DNA from: Lachnospiraceae bacterium
GTDB lineage: Bacteria > Bacillota > Clostridia > Lachnospirales > Lachnospiraceae
Assembly (NCBI GenBank): GCA_017442865.1
Contig: JAFRXK010000052.1
Location: forward strand, 1-52,909
DNA: 52,909 nt
Reading direction: 5' to 3'
Under the pieces are notes generated by a model, which searched no databases, had not been told where the DNA came from, and worked only from the letters and a program-made list of their open reading frames with translations. Made by a program: the position numbers and the translations under genes. Positions 33,616 to 41,612 of this stretch are shown here, one piece after another. The stretch's first letter is position 1. Each line of letters begins with the position of its first letter.

Positions 33616-36600
33616 ATGTTTACCTGGACATACAAAGGAATAATAGCATATGTGACAAAATTAGCAGTGGCGCATTTTGTTGAGAGTTATTTAACAAATG
33701 ATGATTCTGACGAAAATATTGTTTCATCAACTGCGTCAAATATTGCTGCTGCTGCATCCGAAATTGTCAAAAGCATTAGCATACAAAAGAGGGATGATAC
33801 CCCAGAGAGATTGTATTTAAGAACTTTTGAAGAGGTTATACGAACTTCTATAAAAGAAGTTTTTGTACGAGAAGATATTGATGAAATAATGTCAATTTTA
33901 TCAGTAGTGTCAATTGCCAATTATCAAAATCCTGATAGAAGAGAATTAAAAGATGCAATATGGGAAGCTCTGGAGTTTAACGGCATTACAGAATATAATA
34001 GTAATATATCGGATGAAACAATATATTATTTTATTGATAAAGTATCCGCTAAGATGCAGACAAAGATAAATGAAAGTGATACATTAATTAATTTTGTCAG
34101 CTATATAATTGCACAAGAAACACAGAAGACAGTTGTTGAGATAAAACAAATAGTAGAAAGCACTGATTCCCAAGTTAAGGATATGAATCAGGTGTTAAAT
34201 GAAATATTATTTAAACTACATGAACAAGGTGGTGAAAATAAAAAACTGTTAGAATATATTGCCTCAATATTTATTGAGTATGGATTTGAATTTGAAAAAA
34301 CAAAAGAATTAAGTTTTTCAGAATGTGTTAAAAAAAACAAAGAGGTTTTTGAAGCTAAATGGAAAGAACCACTTTTTATGCAAACAAAAGAAGAACGTGT
34401 ACTTACACTGGAAGATACTTATGTTTGTCATGAGGCAGGATTGTATATAAAAACAAATAATGAACAAGATTGCGATTACAATAAAATGGATACAAAAATA
34501 AACAACGCAGAAGAATATGTAATCAAATTTGTTGAAAATACTCAGTATAGAGCAAACAGCATGCTTATTACTGGTGTACCAGGCATTGGAAAGACCAGTT
34601 TGATTTCATATGTTATTCACAACGCAAAATCTATAGCTCCAAATTCTTTGATTGTTTTAAAATTCAAGGATTTTTCTAAGTCAGAAATTCATGAGGCAAG
34701 AGATAAAAATGAAAGTGCGTTATTGTATGTGATAAAAAAGAAGTTAAACATAAAAAATAAAAATATTCTTGATGTATTGGCTGATAAGGTACTAATTTTA
34801 GATGGATTTGATGAGTTGATACAATTAGGAAATAATAAAGAATTATTGGCTGAATTGGTTAATGAAATAAAACAAAAAGGGATGACAAAGTTAATCATAA
34901 CATCTAGGGATGGATCATATATAAATTTCGAAGATGTTGAAATTTGGCAAAAACTACAATTGAAATATTTTTCGGAAGCCAAGGTAAAAGAATATTATCA
35001 TAAACTAACAGGTAAAAGAATTTCGATTGCTAAAGAAATCGATGTTAATAAAGGCTTAGGAATACCGGTTTTGTTATATTGGGCTATAGTAACTGGCAAT
35101 GATATTAGTTCAAAAGATATTGAAAAAACTTTATATGAAAAGATGTTTTCACTAAATGGGGGATTTTTTGACAGATATGGAAGCTGGGAACATTCGGGAT
35201 ATGATTCAGCTCAACATCCTACGTCTAAGTATAAGAAGCCTTATAGTGTCTTATTAAAGAAACTGGCTTTTTTTATGTTTGTAAATAATAAAAAAAGAGT
35301 TTCCGAAAATGAATATATGTCATTAGCCGTAGGGATTAAATATAATAATAGATACATATTTGAAAAAGAATCTAGTGTCTTTATGGATTTCCCAATTAGT
35401 TATTATGGAAGTGGACATGAAATAGAATTTATACATTCATCTTTACGCGATTATTTTATAGCTGACTATTTGTTTTCAGAGTTGAAAAAATATATAACTC
35501 AAGGAGAAATAAAAGGGGAAGAAATAGTTGAGTTTGTAGGAAGGTTGATTGAATTATTTAAAGATATAGATTTATCTGATGAAGAAGAAATTAAAGAATT
35601 TTTGCGCTCTAAAATTAATAATAATATAGATGGTAAAAAGAATTTTTTTGTAACTCTTGATATGTTGTTGCGTAATGGAACACAGGCTTATTTAAAAGAA
35701 AGATATACAATTGAGAAAGAAAAAAATGTGTTTGTTAATTTGTTTGTTTTGTTACGAATGTGGAAATATGACAAGGAATTTATTTCCTTGGAAAGTAAAG
35801 ACAAATTAACAAAATATATTAGACTGTTGGGAAAAATAAATTTGGATAATTTTAATCTGGAGGGTCTTGATTTAAGTGGAATAAATTTTGAAAACTGTAC
35901 ATTAAGGAATGCTAATTTAAAAACAGTGGATTTTTCAAGAACAAATATGAAGTATGCGGAATTAACAGGTTCTACTGTATGGAAAGCAGATTTTACATCA
36001 GCAGATTTAACTGGTGCAAAATTAATGTGTTCTGATATTGTATATGCTATCTTTGACAGAACAAAATTAATACAAATTGATTTAAATGGTTTTAACTTAT
36101 CAAATTTAAAACTCAATTTGGTTGATATGTCTGAAGCACAATTGGAAAACACGATGTTAGAAAATGCAGAATTTAAAAATGTTAATTTACATAATGCTAA
36201 TTTAAAAAATACATCATTAAAAAATAGTAAGATAGTTAATTCAGATTTTAGCGATTCGGATTTTGAAGGTGCAAATTTAGAAGGCGTTATTCTTGAGCGT
36301 ATAAATTTGTGTCACACAAATTTAAAAAACACTTCTTTAAATAAAGCGAAATTAGATATGGATGATATAAGCTATGCAAATTTATCAAGTTCAAATTTGA
36401 AATGTGCAAGCATGAGATCAACAATTTTAGAAGACTCAAATTTAAAATATGCAAATCTTCAAGAAGCAGATTTAAAAGGTGCAAATCTCAAAGGTGCAGA
36501 TTTGCAAAATACAGATTTTAATGGAGCAAATTTGCAAAGCGCAAATCTACAGGGTGCTAATCTTATAAAGGCGAATTTGAAGATGGTTAATTTTAAATCT

Positions 36601-36957
36601 GCAAACTTAAAAGATGCAAATTTACAAGAAGCAGACTTAAGAGGTGCGGATGTACAACTTGCAGATTTGGAAGGATGTAATTTGATTGGTGTTGATTTGC
36701 GAGAAGTGAAAAACTATAATGAAGCAAATATAGAAAAAACAATTACATTAGGATCTGTTACAGATGATGAGTTTGATATAAAAAGAAAAAACATCGATTC
36801 TGATGATATTATATCTTTTGTTGAAAACAAGATAATAAGTGAAACATCTAAAGGTAGTAACACAATTGATAAGAATAAAGATTTAAATTTAAATTCTGAT
36901 GGTGAATTTGAGATTATAACTCAAAAGGAGATTGAAGAGTTATCAAAGAGAAATTAA
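33616..36957 (+). CDS. NACHT NTPase with C-terminal pentapeptide repeats
   Basis: The 1113-residue product has four parts. Residues 1-300 are helical and unassigned, with an amphipathic start (WTYKGIIAYVTKLAVAHFVE). The NACHT ATPase spans about 310-600: Walker A GVPGIGKTS (320-328), Walker B VLILDGFDEL (392-401) with the NACHT-typical acidic pair, and KLIITSRDG as sensor 1. A helical arm follows (HSSLRDYFIADYL, as in NACHT winged-helix regions). Residues about 740-1025 are roughly 50 pentapeptide repeats of A(D/N)L-x-x type (KGADLQNTDFNGANLQSANL), forming a right-handed beta helix, in the position where NLR-like proteins carry a ligand sensor. A short acidic tail ends the protein. NACHT proteins are established anti-phage sensors in bacteria; this exact layout I cannot name. 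RBS GGGGGGA precedes ATG 33616. Confidence 0.88.
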   Translation: MFTWTYKGIIAYVTKLAVAHFVESYLTNDDSDENIVSSTASNIAAAASEIVKSISIQKRDDTPERLYLRTFEEVIRTSIKEVFVREDIDEIMSILSVVSIANYQNPDRRELKDAIWEALEFNGITEYNSNISDETIYYFIDKVSAKMQTKINESDTLINFVSYIIAQETQKTVVEIKQIVESTDSQVKDMNQVLNEILFKLHEQGGENKKLLEYIASIFIEYGFEFEKTKELSFSECVKKNKEVFEAKWKEPLFMQTKEERVLTLEDTYVCHEAGLYIKTNNEQDCDYNKMDTKINNAEEYVIKFVENTQYRANSMLITGVPGIGKTSLISYVIHNAKSIAPNSLIVLKFKDFSKSEIHEARDKNESALLYVIKKKLNIKNKNILDVLADKVLILDGFDELIQLGNNKELLAELVNEIKQKGMTKLIITSRDGSYINFEDVEIWQKLQLKYFSEAKVKEYYHKLTGKRISIAKEIDVNKGLGIPVLLYWAIVTGNDISSKDIEKTLYEKMFSLNGGFFDRYGSWEHSGYDSAQHPTSKYKKPYSVLLKKLAFFMFVNNKKRVSENEYMSLAVGIKYNNRYIFEKESSVFMDFPISYYGSGHEIEFIHSSLRDYFIADYLFSELKKYITQGEIKGEEIVEFVGRLIELFKDIDLSDEEEIKEFLRSKINNNIDGKKNFFVTLDMLLRNGTQAYLKERYTIEKEKNVFVNLFVLLRMWKYDKEFISLESKDKLTKYIRLLGKINLDNFNLEGLDLSGINFENCTLRNANLKTVDFSRTNMKYAELTGSTVWKADFTSADLTGAKLMCSDIVYAIFDRTKLIQIDLNGFNLSNLKLNLVDMSEAQLENTMLENAEFKNVNLHNANLKNTSLKNSKIVNSDFSDSDFEGANLEGVILERINLCHTNLKNTSLNKAKLDMDDISYANLSSSNLKCASMRSTILEDSNLKYANLQEADLKGANLKGADLQNTDFNGANLQSANLQGANLIKANLKMVNFKSANLKDANLQEADLRGADVQLADLEGCNLIGVDLREVKNYNEANIEKTITLGSVTDDEFDIKRKNIDSDDIISFVENKIISETSKGSNTIDKNKDLNLNSDGEFEIITQKEIEELSKRN

Positions 36958-36991
36958 AAATAGGGTTGTTCTGGAATGCATAATGATTAAA

Positions 36992-37027
36992 GCCACGCAA
37001 TACTATTGTATTAAGAAATTGCGTGGC
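36992..37027 (+). terminator. hairpin after the NACHT gene
   Basis: GCCACGCAA (36992-37000) and TTGCGTGGC (37019-37027) form a perfect 9-bp stem with an 18-nt loop. The tail is only weakly T-rich (CTTCATAAT), so it is either a weak terminator or shared with the opposite strand. Confidence 0.55.
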
Positions 37028-37050
37028 CTTCATAATCTATGTAATGTACT

Positions 37051-37190
37051 TTACTTTTTAAAAAGATCAGAATGTGAACCTGTATCGACTAGAGCTAGAC
37101 CAATCCATCAAGAAGAGATAGGTCGAGTCCACGCTTCATCATCAGTTTGTAGCTCTTTTTAAATGCAGCCGTAAATTTAACCTGATACAT
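37051..37190 (-). pseudogene. yafQ-type toxin with internal deletion
   Basis: Read on the minus strand from ATG 37190, the frame encodes MYQVKFTAAFKKSYKLMMKR and GLDLSLLDGLV, the start of a YafQ/RelE-family mRNA interferase, then hits TAG. In a different frame the DNA resumes with VDTGSHSDLFKK and TAA at 37053-37051, exactly the C-terminus of the same family. About 45-50 central codons, holding the catalytic residues, have been deleted with a frame change. The start codon overlaps the dinJ stop (TAATG), the coupling normal for this toxin-antitoxin pair. Confidence 0.85.
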
Positions 37191-37408
37191 TATTTCTCCA
37201 GAGCTTCCTTTAATTCTTCCATGCTTGCATATCCTTGTATTTCAGGGTCGCGGGATATACGTTTTGCTTCTTTCATAGCCTCCAGTGTCTGTTTGTTATA
37301 CTGTGGAATCTCAACAGAAAACGGAAGGCCACCGCGAAGGACACATTGATGCAAGAACATATTGACCGCTCCGGACATATCCAGACCAAGTGTGGAGAAT
37401 CTGGCAAT
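37190..37408 (-). pseudogene. dinJ/RelB antitoxin, 5'-truncated
   Basis: The minus-strand frame from 37408 encodes IARFSTLGLDMSGAVNMFLH, then GGLPFSVEIP, YNKQTLEAMKEAKRIS and a C-terminal MEELKEALEK: the body of a DinJ/RelB antitoxin, including its toxin-neutralising tail. A TGA at 37411-37409 lies in frame just upstream, so the first 20 or so residues with the DNA-binding ribbon are gone. Together with the deleted yafQ next to it, this is a dead toxin-antitoxin pair at the right edge of the accessory block. Confidence 0.82.
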
Positions 37409-37439
37409 TCATTTCCACCATCAAACCAGCCCTTTTTCA

Positions 37440-37467
37440 TTGACTTTTCCCCCACTTCGTTTATAAT
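37440..37467 (+). promoter_or_regulatory. promoter for fucO with AAACGTTT site downstream
   Basis: TTGACT (37440-37445), 16-bp spacer, TATAAT (37462-37467). AAACGTTT, a perfect 8-bp palindrome of LacI-family operator type, follows at 37486-37493. The leader to the start codon is about 140 bases. Confidence 0.55.
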
Positions 37468-37617
37468 TATATTATAAGATTGACGAAACGTTTTATCTTT
37501 TGGGGAGAAGATTAAAAACGGTGGTATGTTTCATAATTATTATATGTAGATGCTGACTGGGGCGGATGGTGAACATTTTCCCAGAGCAGCAAGTATAGAG
37601 AAAAGGAGAATGTATTT

Positions 37618-38766
37618 ATGGCAAACAGATTTGTACTCAATGAAACATCTTATCACGGAGCGGGGGCAATTAAGGATATTGCGACGGAGGCCGCTGTCAG
37701 GGGATTTAAGAAGGCACTCGTGTGCTCGGACCCGGATTTGATTAGGTTTGGTGTGACGAAGAAGGTTACGGATGTGCTTGATGAGGCTGGACTTGCATAT
37801 GATATTTACTCGAATATTAAGCCGAACCCGACTATTGAAAATGTGCAGCTTGGAGTTGAGGCTTTTAAGGCTGCAGAGGCAGATTATATTATTGCAATCG
37901 GTGGCGGTTCGTCAATGGACACGGCGAAGGGCATTGGTATTGTGATTGCGAATCCGGATTTTGCGGATATCAGAAGCCTTGAGGGCGTGGCTCCTACGAA
38001 GAACAGGTCGGTGCCGATATTTGCGGTGCCTACGACGGCTGGAACGGCGGCAGAGGTAACTATTAATTACGTTATTACTGATGTTGAGAAGAACCGCAAG
38101 ATGGTTTGTGTGGACCCGAAGGACATTCCGGTGGTTGCATTTGTTGACCCGGATATGATGTCTACCATGCCGAAGGGACTGACGGCTGCAACCGGTATGG
38201 ATGCGCTGACGCATGCCATTGAGGGCTATATTACGGCGGCTGCATGGGAGCTTTCGGACATGTTCCATTTGAAGGCTATTGAGATTATTGCGAGAAGCTT
38301 GAGGGGAGCTGTTGCAAATACTCCTGAGTGCAGAACCGATATGGCGCTTGGACAGTATGTGGCAGGCATGGGCTTTTCAAATGTCGGACTTGGTATCGTG
38401 CATTCGATGGCTCATCCGCTGGGTGCGCTTTATGATACTCCGCACGGCGTTGCAAATGCTATTATTCTGCCGACGGTTATGGAGTACAATGCAGAGGCGA
38501 CAGGCGAGAAGTACCGCGAGATTGCCAGAGCAATGGGCGTGAAGGGCGTTGACGATATGACGCAGGAGGAGTATAGAAAGGCTGCAATAGATGCGGTAAG
38601 ACAGCTTTCACAGGACGTAGGTATTCCGGCAGATTTGAAGGATATCGTAAAGAGAGAGGACATTCCGTTCCTTGCACAGTCGGCGTATGATGACGCCTGC
38701 AGACCGGGCAATCCGAAGGAGACCAGTGTAGAGGATATTACGAAGCTTTACGAGTCGCTGATGTAA
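37618..38766 (+). CDS. fucO: lactaldehyde reductase / 1,2-propanediol oxidoreductase
   Basis: FucO reduces L-lactaldehyde, formed from fucose or rhamnose, to L-1,2-propanediol with NADH. The 382-residue iron-dependent (group III) alcohol dehydrogenase follows the E. coli FucO pattern from the first residues (MANRFVLNETSYHGAGAI), with the NAD loop IAIGGGSSMDTAKGIG, VPTTAGTAAEVTINYVITD, and the iron ligands in TGMDALTHAIEG and HSMAHPLGALYDTPHG. The RBS AAAGGAG precedes ATG 37618. No fucose or rhamnose genes are adjacent, so the pathway link is from family identity. The LacI-type palindrome upstream fits sugar control. Confidence 0.9.
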   Translation: MANRFVLNETSYHGAGAIKDIATEAAVRGFKKALVCSDPDLIRFGVTKKVTDVLDEAGLAYDIYSNIKPNPTIENVQLGVEAFKAAEADYIIAIGGGSSMDTAKGIGIVIANPDFADIRSLEGVAPTKNRSVPIFAVPTTAGTAAEVTINYVITDVEKNRKMVCVDPKDIPVVAFVDPDMMSTMPKGLTAATGMDALTHAIEGYITAAAWELSDMFHLKAIEIIARSLRGAVANTPECRTDMALGQYVAGMGFSNVGLGIVHSMAHPLGALYDTPHGVANAIILPTVMEYNAEATGEKYREIARAMGVKGVDDMTQEEYRKAAIDAVRQLSQDVGIPADLKDIVKREDIPFLAQSAYDDACRPGNPKETSVEDITKLYESLM

Positions 38767-38903
38767 TTATGAACCAACGGATGTTTTGAGAGGCTAACGA
38801 GTTGCTGGTGTAATTACGAGCCGGCGGTGCGTTTTATAATGCGATGAAGATACAGATGTGATTGACATTGCATCTTAGATGAATAAAAGATAATTATATT
38901 TTG

Positions 38904-38928
38904 CGGGTCCGGCATTATGCCGGACCCG
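38904..38928 (+). terminator. strong hairpin in the fucO-to-phd gap
   Basis: CGGGTCCGGCA (38904-38914) and TGCCGGACCCG (38918-38928) form a perfect 11-bp stem with a TTA loop. A T-tract is missing on the plus side. The rest of the 370-base gap holds a short open stretch (EVAKKALNAMKEASQS near 38958-39005) that looks like a gene remnant, and the next promoter. Confidence 0.65.
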
Positions 38929-39075
38929 TTGGTGATATATGAAAACTTGATGATGATGAAGTCGCTAAAAAGGCATTAAATGCTATGAAAGAAGCTAGTC
39001 AGAGTGTTGATTTGCTGAGCTAAAAAATAATGCATTTTATCGTTGTGTCAAGATGATTAATGCGTGCATTTTCTC

Positions 39076-39110
39076 TTTACAATATACAAAAAACAAGATA
39101 TAATTATATC
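39076..39110 (+). promoter_or_regulatory. promoter with palindromic operator for the Phd/RelE pair
   Basis: TTTACA (39076-39081), 17-bp spacer, TATAAT (39099-39104). The perfect 14-bp palindrome GATATAATTATATC (39097-39110) covers the -10 box, the usual position for autorepression by the antitoxin. Confidence 0.75.
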
Positions 39111-39136
39111 ACAATAATGATATGGAGGCGATTGTG

Positions 39137-39403
39137 ATGATTATAAAAGCATCAGCGGCATTAAGAAATGATTATTCATCAATATCTAATTTAGCTAAAG
39201 AGACAATGGAGCCTATATATATAACCAAGAATGGTGAGGGCGATTTGGTACTAATGAGTATTGAAGCATTTGAAAGAAGGGAGCAATTATATAAGCTTCG
39301 TGAAAAAGTGCTTCAGGCAGAACAGGAACGTATTGACGGAGCGGAAGGATTAAGTGTCTCAGAAGCTAAAAGCAGGTTGAGGGAAAGATTAAATGAAGTA
39401 TAA
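39137..39403 (+). CDS. Phd/YefM-family antitoxin
   Basis: The 88-residue product has the Phd/YefM N-terminal DNA-binding fold (ASAALRNDYSSISNLAKETM, EPIYITKNGEGDLVLMSIEAF) followed by a charged helical tail (LREKVLQAEQERIDGAEGLS) that would wrap the toxin. ATG 39137 is chosen because TGGAGG at 39123-39128 is 8 bases upstream; the ATG at 39122 lies inside this site. The toxin start lies 11 bases inside its 3' end, so the pair is translationally coupled. Autorepression through the -10 palindrome is likely. Confidence 0.9.
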   Translation: MIIKASAALRNDYSSISNLAKETMEPIYITKNGEGDLVLMSIEAFERREQLYKLREKVLQAEQERIDGAEGLSVSEAKSRLRERLNEV

Positions 39404-39698
39404 AATCAGTATTCTTCCTACTGCATGGGAAGATTTAAAACGTATTGAAGATTGGTATTACATTCAGTTCGATGCTGATACCGCATTAAACGTTGTTGAT
39501 AGTATTTTGAATGCGATTAACAGGCTGGAGGAGTATCCCGATTCGGGTTCTTTGACGCCGGATGAATGGTTAAATGAACAGGGATATCGTATGGTTATAT
39601 GCAAAAGACATATTGCCATTTACAGATATATTGAAAATGCAGTTTTTATTTATCACATTGCCGACACAATGACTGAATATAAAAAATTATTTCATTAA
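39393..39698 (+). CDS. RelE/ParE-family toxin
   Basis: The 101-residue product has the RelE/ParE fold: KISILPTAWEDLKRIEDWYY, a helical pair with NAINRLEEYPDSG, YRMVICKRHIAIYRYIENAV and IYHIADTMTEYKKLF. Basic residues in CKRHIAIYR lie on the strand where RelE-like ribonucleases hold theirs, but RelE (mRNA cleavage) and ParE (gyrase inhibition) branches cannot be told apart with confidence. It is intact, unlike the dinJ-yafQ remnant 2 kb upstream. Confidence 0.88.
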   Translation: MKYKISILPTAWEDLKRIEDWYYIQFDADTALNVVDSILNAINRLEEYPDSGSLTPDEWLNEQGYRMVICKRHIAIYRYIENAVFIYHIADTMTEYKKLFH

Positions 39699-39709
39699 AA
39701 AATATCCAG

Positions 39710-39748
39710 TAGGGCGAGTTTATATAACATATATATTTTTTTGCCCTA
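39710..39748 (+). terminator. nested hairpin after the toxin gene
   Basis: TAGGGC (39710-39715) and GCCCTA (39743-39748) enclose an A+T inverted repeat (TATATA-ACA-TATATA) and a run of T. It probably ends the toxin-antitoxin transcript. Confidence 0.5.
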
Positions 39749-39854
39749 AATGTCAAAAAATTAGTGGAATTATCTTTTAATGTGTTGTACAATAGGTTCA
39801 TAAAGTTTTTATAAAGCATTTATAAAAATATTGAATGCACAGGAGGAGAAAATT

Positions 39855-41360
39855 ATGGATTTTGCATCAACAGCATGGGCGCTTATTCCGCCTATAGTTG
39901 CAATTGCACTTGCACTTATTACTAAGGAAGTGTATATGTCATTGTTAATCGGTATCATTTCGGGAGCACTGCTTTACTGTAAGTTTAATGTGCTTTCGGC
40001 AGTTGAGACCACCTTTAATATTATGTCAGACAAGATAGGAGGAAATGTTAATATATTGATTTTCCTTGTTTTGCTGGGCATTGTGGTGGCACTTATCACG
40101 AAGTCAGGTGCTTCAAGGGCGTACGGTGATTGGGCGTCAAGAACAATTAAGAGCAAGAGAGGAGCTCTTCTTGCTACGATTTTCTTAGGTATGTTTATCT
40201 TCGTGGATGACTATTTTAACTGTCTTACAGTTGGTACGGTTATGCGTCCTGTAACTGATAAGCATAAGATAACACGTGCAAAACTCGCTTATGTTATCGA
40301 TGCGACAGCAGCACCTGTATGTATCGTTGCTCCGATTTCAAGCTGGGCAGCTGCAGTTGGCTCATCGCTTCCGGAGGGTTCGGGCGTTGACGGTTTCAAC
40401 CTTTTCTTAAGGACAATACCATTTAACCTTTACGCAATTCTTACTATTATCTTCATGCTTTTCATTACCATTAAGGGTATTGATTTTGCAGCGATGAAGA
40501 AGTATGAGCAGAAGGTCATCAAGGCTGGTAAGGAAGAGACAACATCTGATGATTCAATGACCATCAGCGGTAAGGGTAAGGTTATTGACATTGTACTTCC
40601 GATTGTTGTGCTTATCGTGCTCTGTGTTGCAGGTATGCTTTACACAGGCGGTATTCTTGACGGAGTTGGCATTATTGATGCGTTTGCTGATTGTGATGCA
40701 TCACTTGCACTTGTGCTCGGATCATTCTTTACACTTGTATTTATCTTTGTATTCTATATGATCAGAAGAGTCATTACGTTCAAGGATTTCTGCGCAAGCT
40801 TTGTTGACGGCTTCAAGGCCATGACACCGGCTATATTGATTCTCTGCCTTGCATGGACACTTTCAGGCGTATGTGGCGAGGATTATCTGTACATTGGCGG
40901 ATTTGTAAGTGAGGTTGTAGGAGGAAATGCTGTTATAGGCATGCTGCTTCCGTGTGTATTCTTCCTTGTAGCGCTCGGATTAGCATTTGCAACAGGCACA
41001 TCATGGGGTACATTCGGTATCCTTATTCCGATTGCATTACCTGTTATCGGCACAGGCGATATCAATGTTCTTGCATTTGCGGTAGCAGCTATTCTTGCAG
41101 GTGCTGTATGTGGCGACCACATTTCACCGATTTCGGATACAACAATTCTTGCTTCGGCAGGTGCGCAGTGTAATCATATCAACCACGTTTCAACACAGAT
41201 TCCTTACGCACTGTTAGTTGCTGCATGCTGCTTTGTCGGATATCTCGTTGGCGGTATCGCAGGAAATACATGGCTTGGAACAATTGTTGGTTTAGTATGT
41301 GTTGCAGTATTGCTTCTGGTTGTTACGGTACTGGATAAGAAAGAAAAAGCAGTTGCGTAA
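39855..41360 (+). CDS. Na+/H+ antiporter NhaC-family transporter
   Basis: The 501-residue polytopic membrane protein (about 11-12 helices) belongs to the NhaC family: features include TKEVYMSLLIGIISGALLY, FVDDYFNCLTVGTVMRPVTD, KLAYVIDATAAPVCIVAPIS and the C-terminal AGAVCGDHISPISDTTILAS, which carries the conserved charged intramembrane residues. Family members exchange Na+ for H+, and some exchange malate/lactate or amino acids, so the substrate is inferred. The ATG at 39855 follows AGGAGGAG at 39841-39848; the TTG at 39831 lies upstream of that site. Confidence 0.88.
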   Translation: MDFASTAWALIPPIVAIALALITKEVYMSLLIGIISGALLYCKFNVLSAVETTFNIMSDKIGGNVNILIFLVLLGIVVALITKSGASRAYGDWASRTIKSKRGALLATIFLGMFIFVDDYFNCLTVGTVMRPVTDKHKITRAKLAYVIDATAAPVCIVAPISSWAAAVGSSLPEGSGVDGFNLFLRTIPFNLYAILTIIFMLFITIKGIDFAAMKKYEQKVIKAGKEETTSDDSMTISGKGKVIDIVLPIVVLIVLCVAGMLYTGGILDGVGIIDAFADCDASLALVLGSFFTLVFIFVFYMIRRVITFKDFCASFVDGFKAMTPAILILCLAWTLSGVCGEDYLYIGGFVSEVVGGNAVIGMLLPCVFFLVALGLAFATGTSWGTFGILIPIALPVIGTGDINVLAFAVAAILAGAVCGDHISPISDTTILASAGAQCNHINHVSTQIPYALLVAACCFVGYLVGGIAGNTWLGTIVGLVCVAVLLLVVTVLDKKEKAVA

Positions 41361-41435
41361 GCATAGAATAAATATATTTGCACAGCAGAGCCGGATACAA
41401 TTTTGTTAAATAATAAAAAAACAATTATCTGTTTA

Positions 41436-41464
41436 TTGAATTTACAGATAATAAGTAGTATAAT
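41436..41464 (+). promoter_or_regulatory. promoter upstream of the YegP-like gene
   Basis: TTGAAT (41436-41441), 17-bp spacer, TATAAT (41459-41464). A TTATCTGT/ACAGATAA hairpin (41425-41451) overlaps it and may be the end signal of the antiporter transcript. Confidence 0.65.
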
Positions 41465-41470
41465 CATTAC

Positions 41471-41612
41471 ATAAGATATCGAGGATGAATGCGTGCAGTC
41501 CGTTGAGGTGCGAAGAAGTTGTACATAGGGGCTTGCGGTGCCTGTTAGTCCATCGATGCAATAGGGCAGGACATTCTGCCACGAAAACTAAAATATTTAC
41601 AAGGAGAACGAT
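41471..41612 (+). promoter_or_regulatory. structured 5' leader candidate (possible cis-regulatory or small RNA)
   Basis: About 140 bases between the predicted transcription start and ATG 41613 are clearly G+C-richer than the flanking spacer and can fold: GCAG (41495-41498) with CTGC (41576-41579) and TCC (41499-41501) with GGA (41569-41571) would close a multibranch structure; a local GGCAG/CTGCC hairpin (41565-41580) competes with it; GTGC (41508-41511) with GTAC (41521-41524) and CATCGATG (41551-41558) lie inside. I do not recognise a known riboswitch core. The closing helix and the terminal hairpin are mutually exclusive, a switch-like arrangement. Confidence 0.4.

Noticed and set aside
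37273..37455. 60-codon minus-strand frame near the dinJ remnant
   Set aside because: Out of frame with the recognisable RelB sequence; it is formed by the truncation and has no family match.
37486..37493. AAACGTTT palindromes at 37486, 49535 and near 51340 as one shared operator
   Set aside because: Eight-base A/T-flanked palindromes are expected by chance in this base composition and their distances to promoters differ; kept only as a note at fucO.
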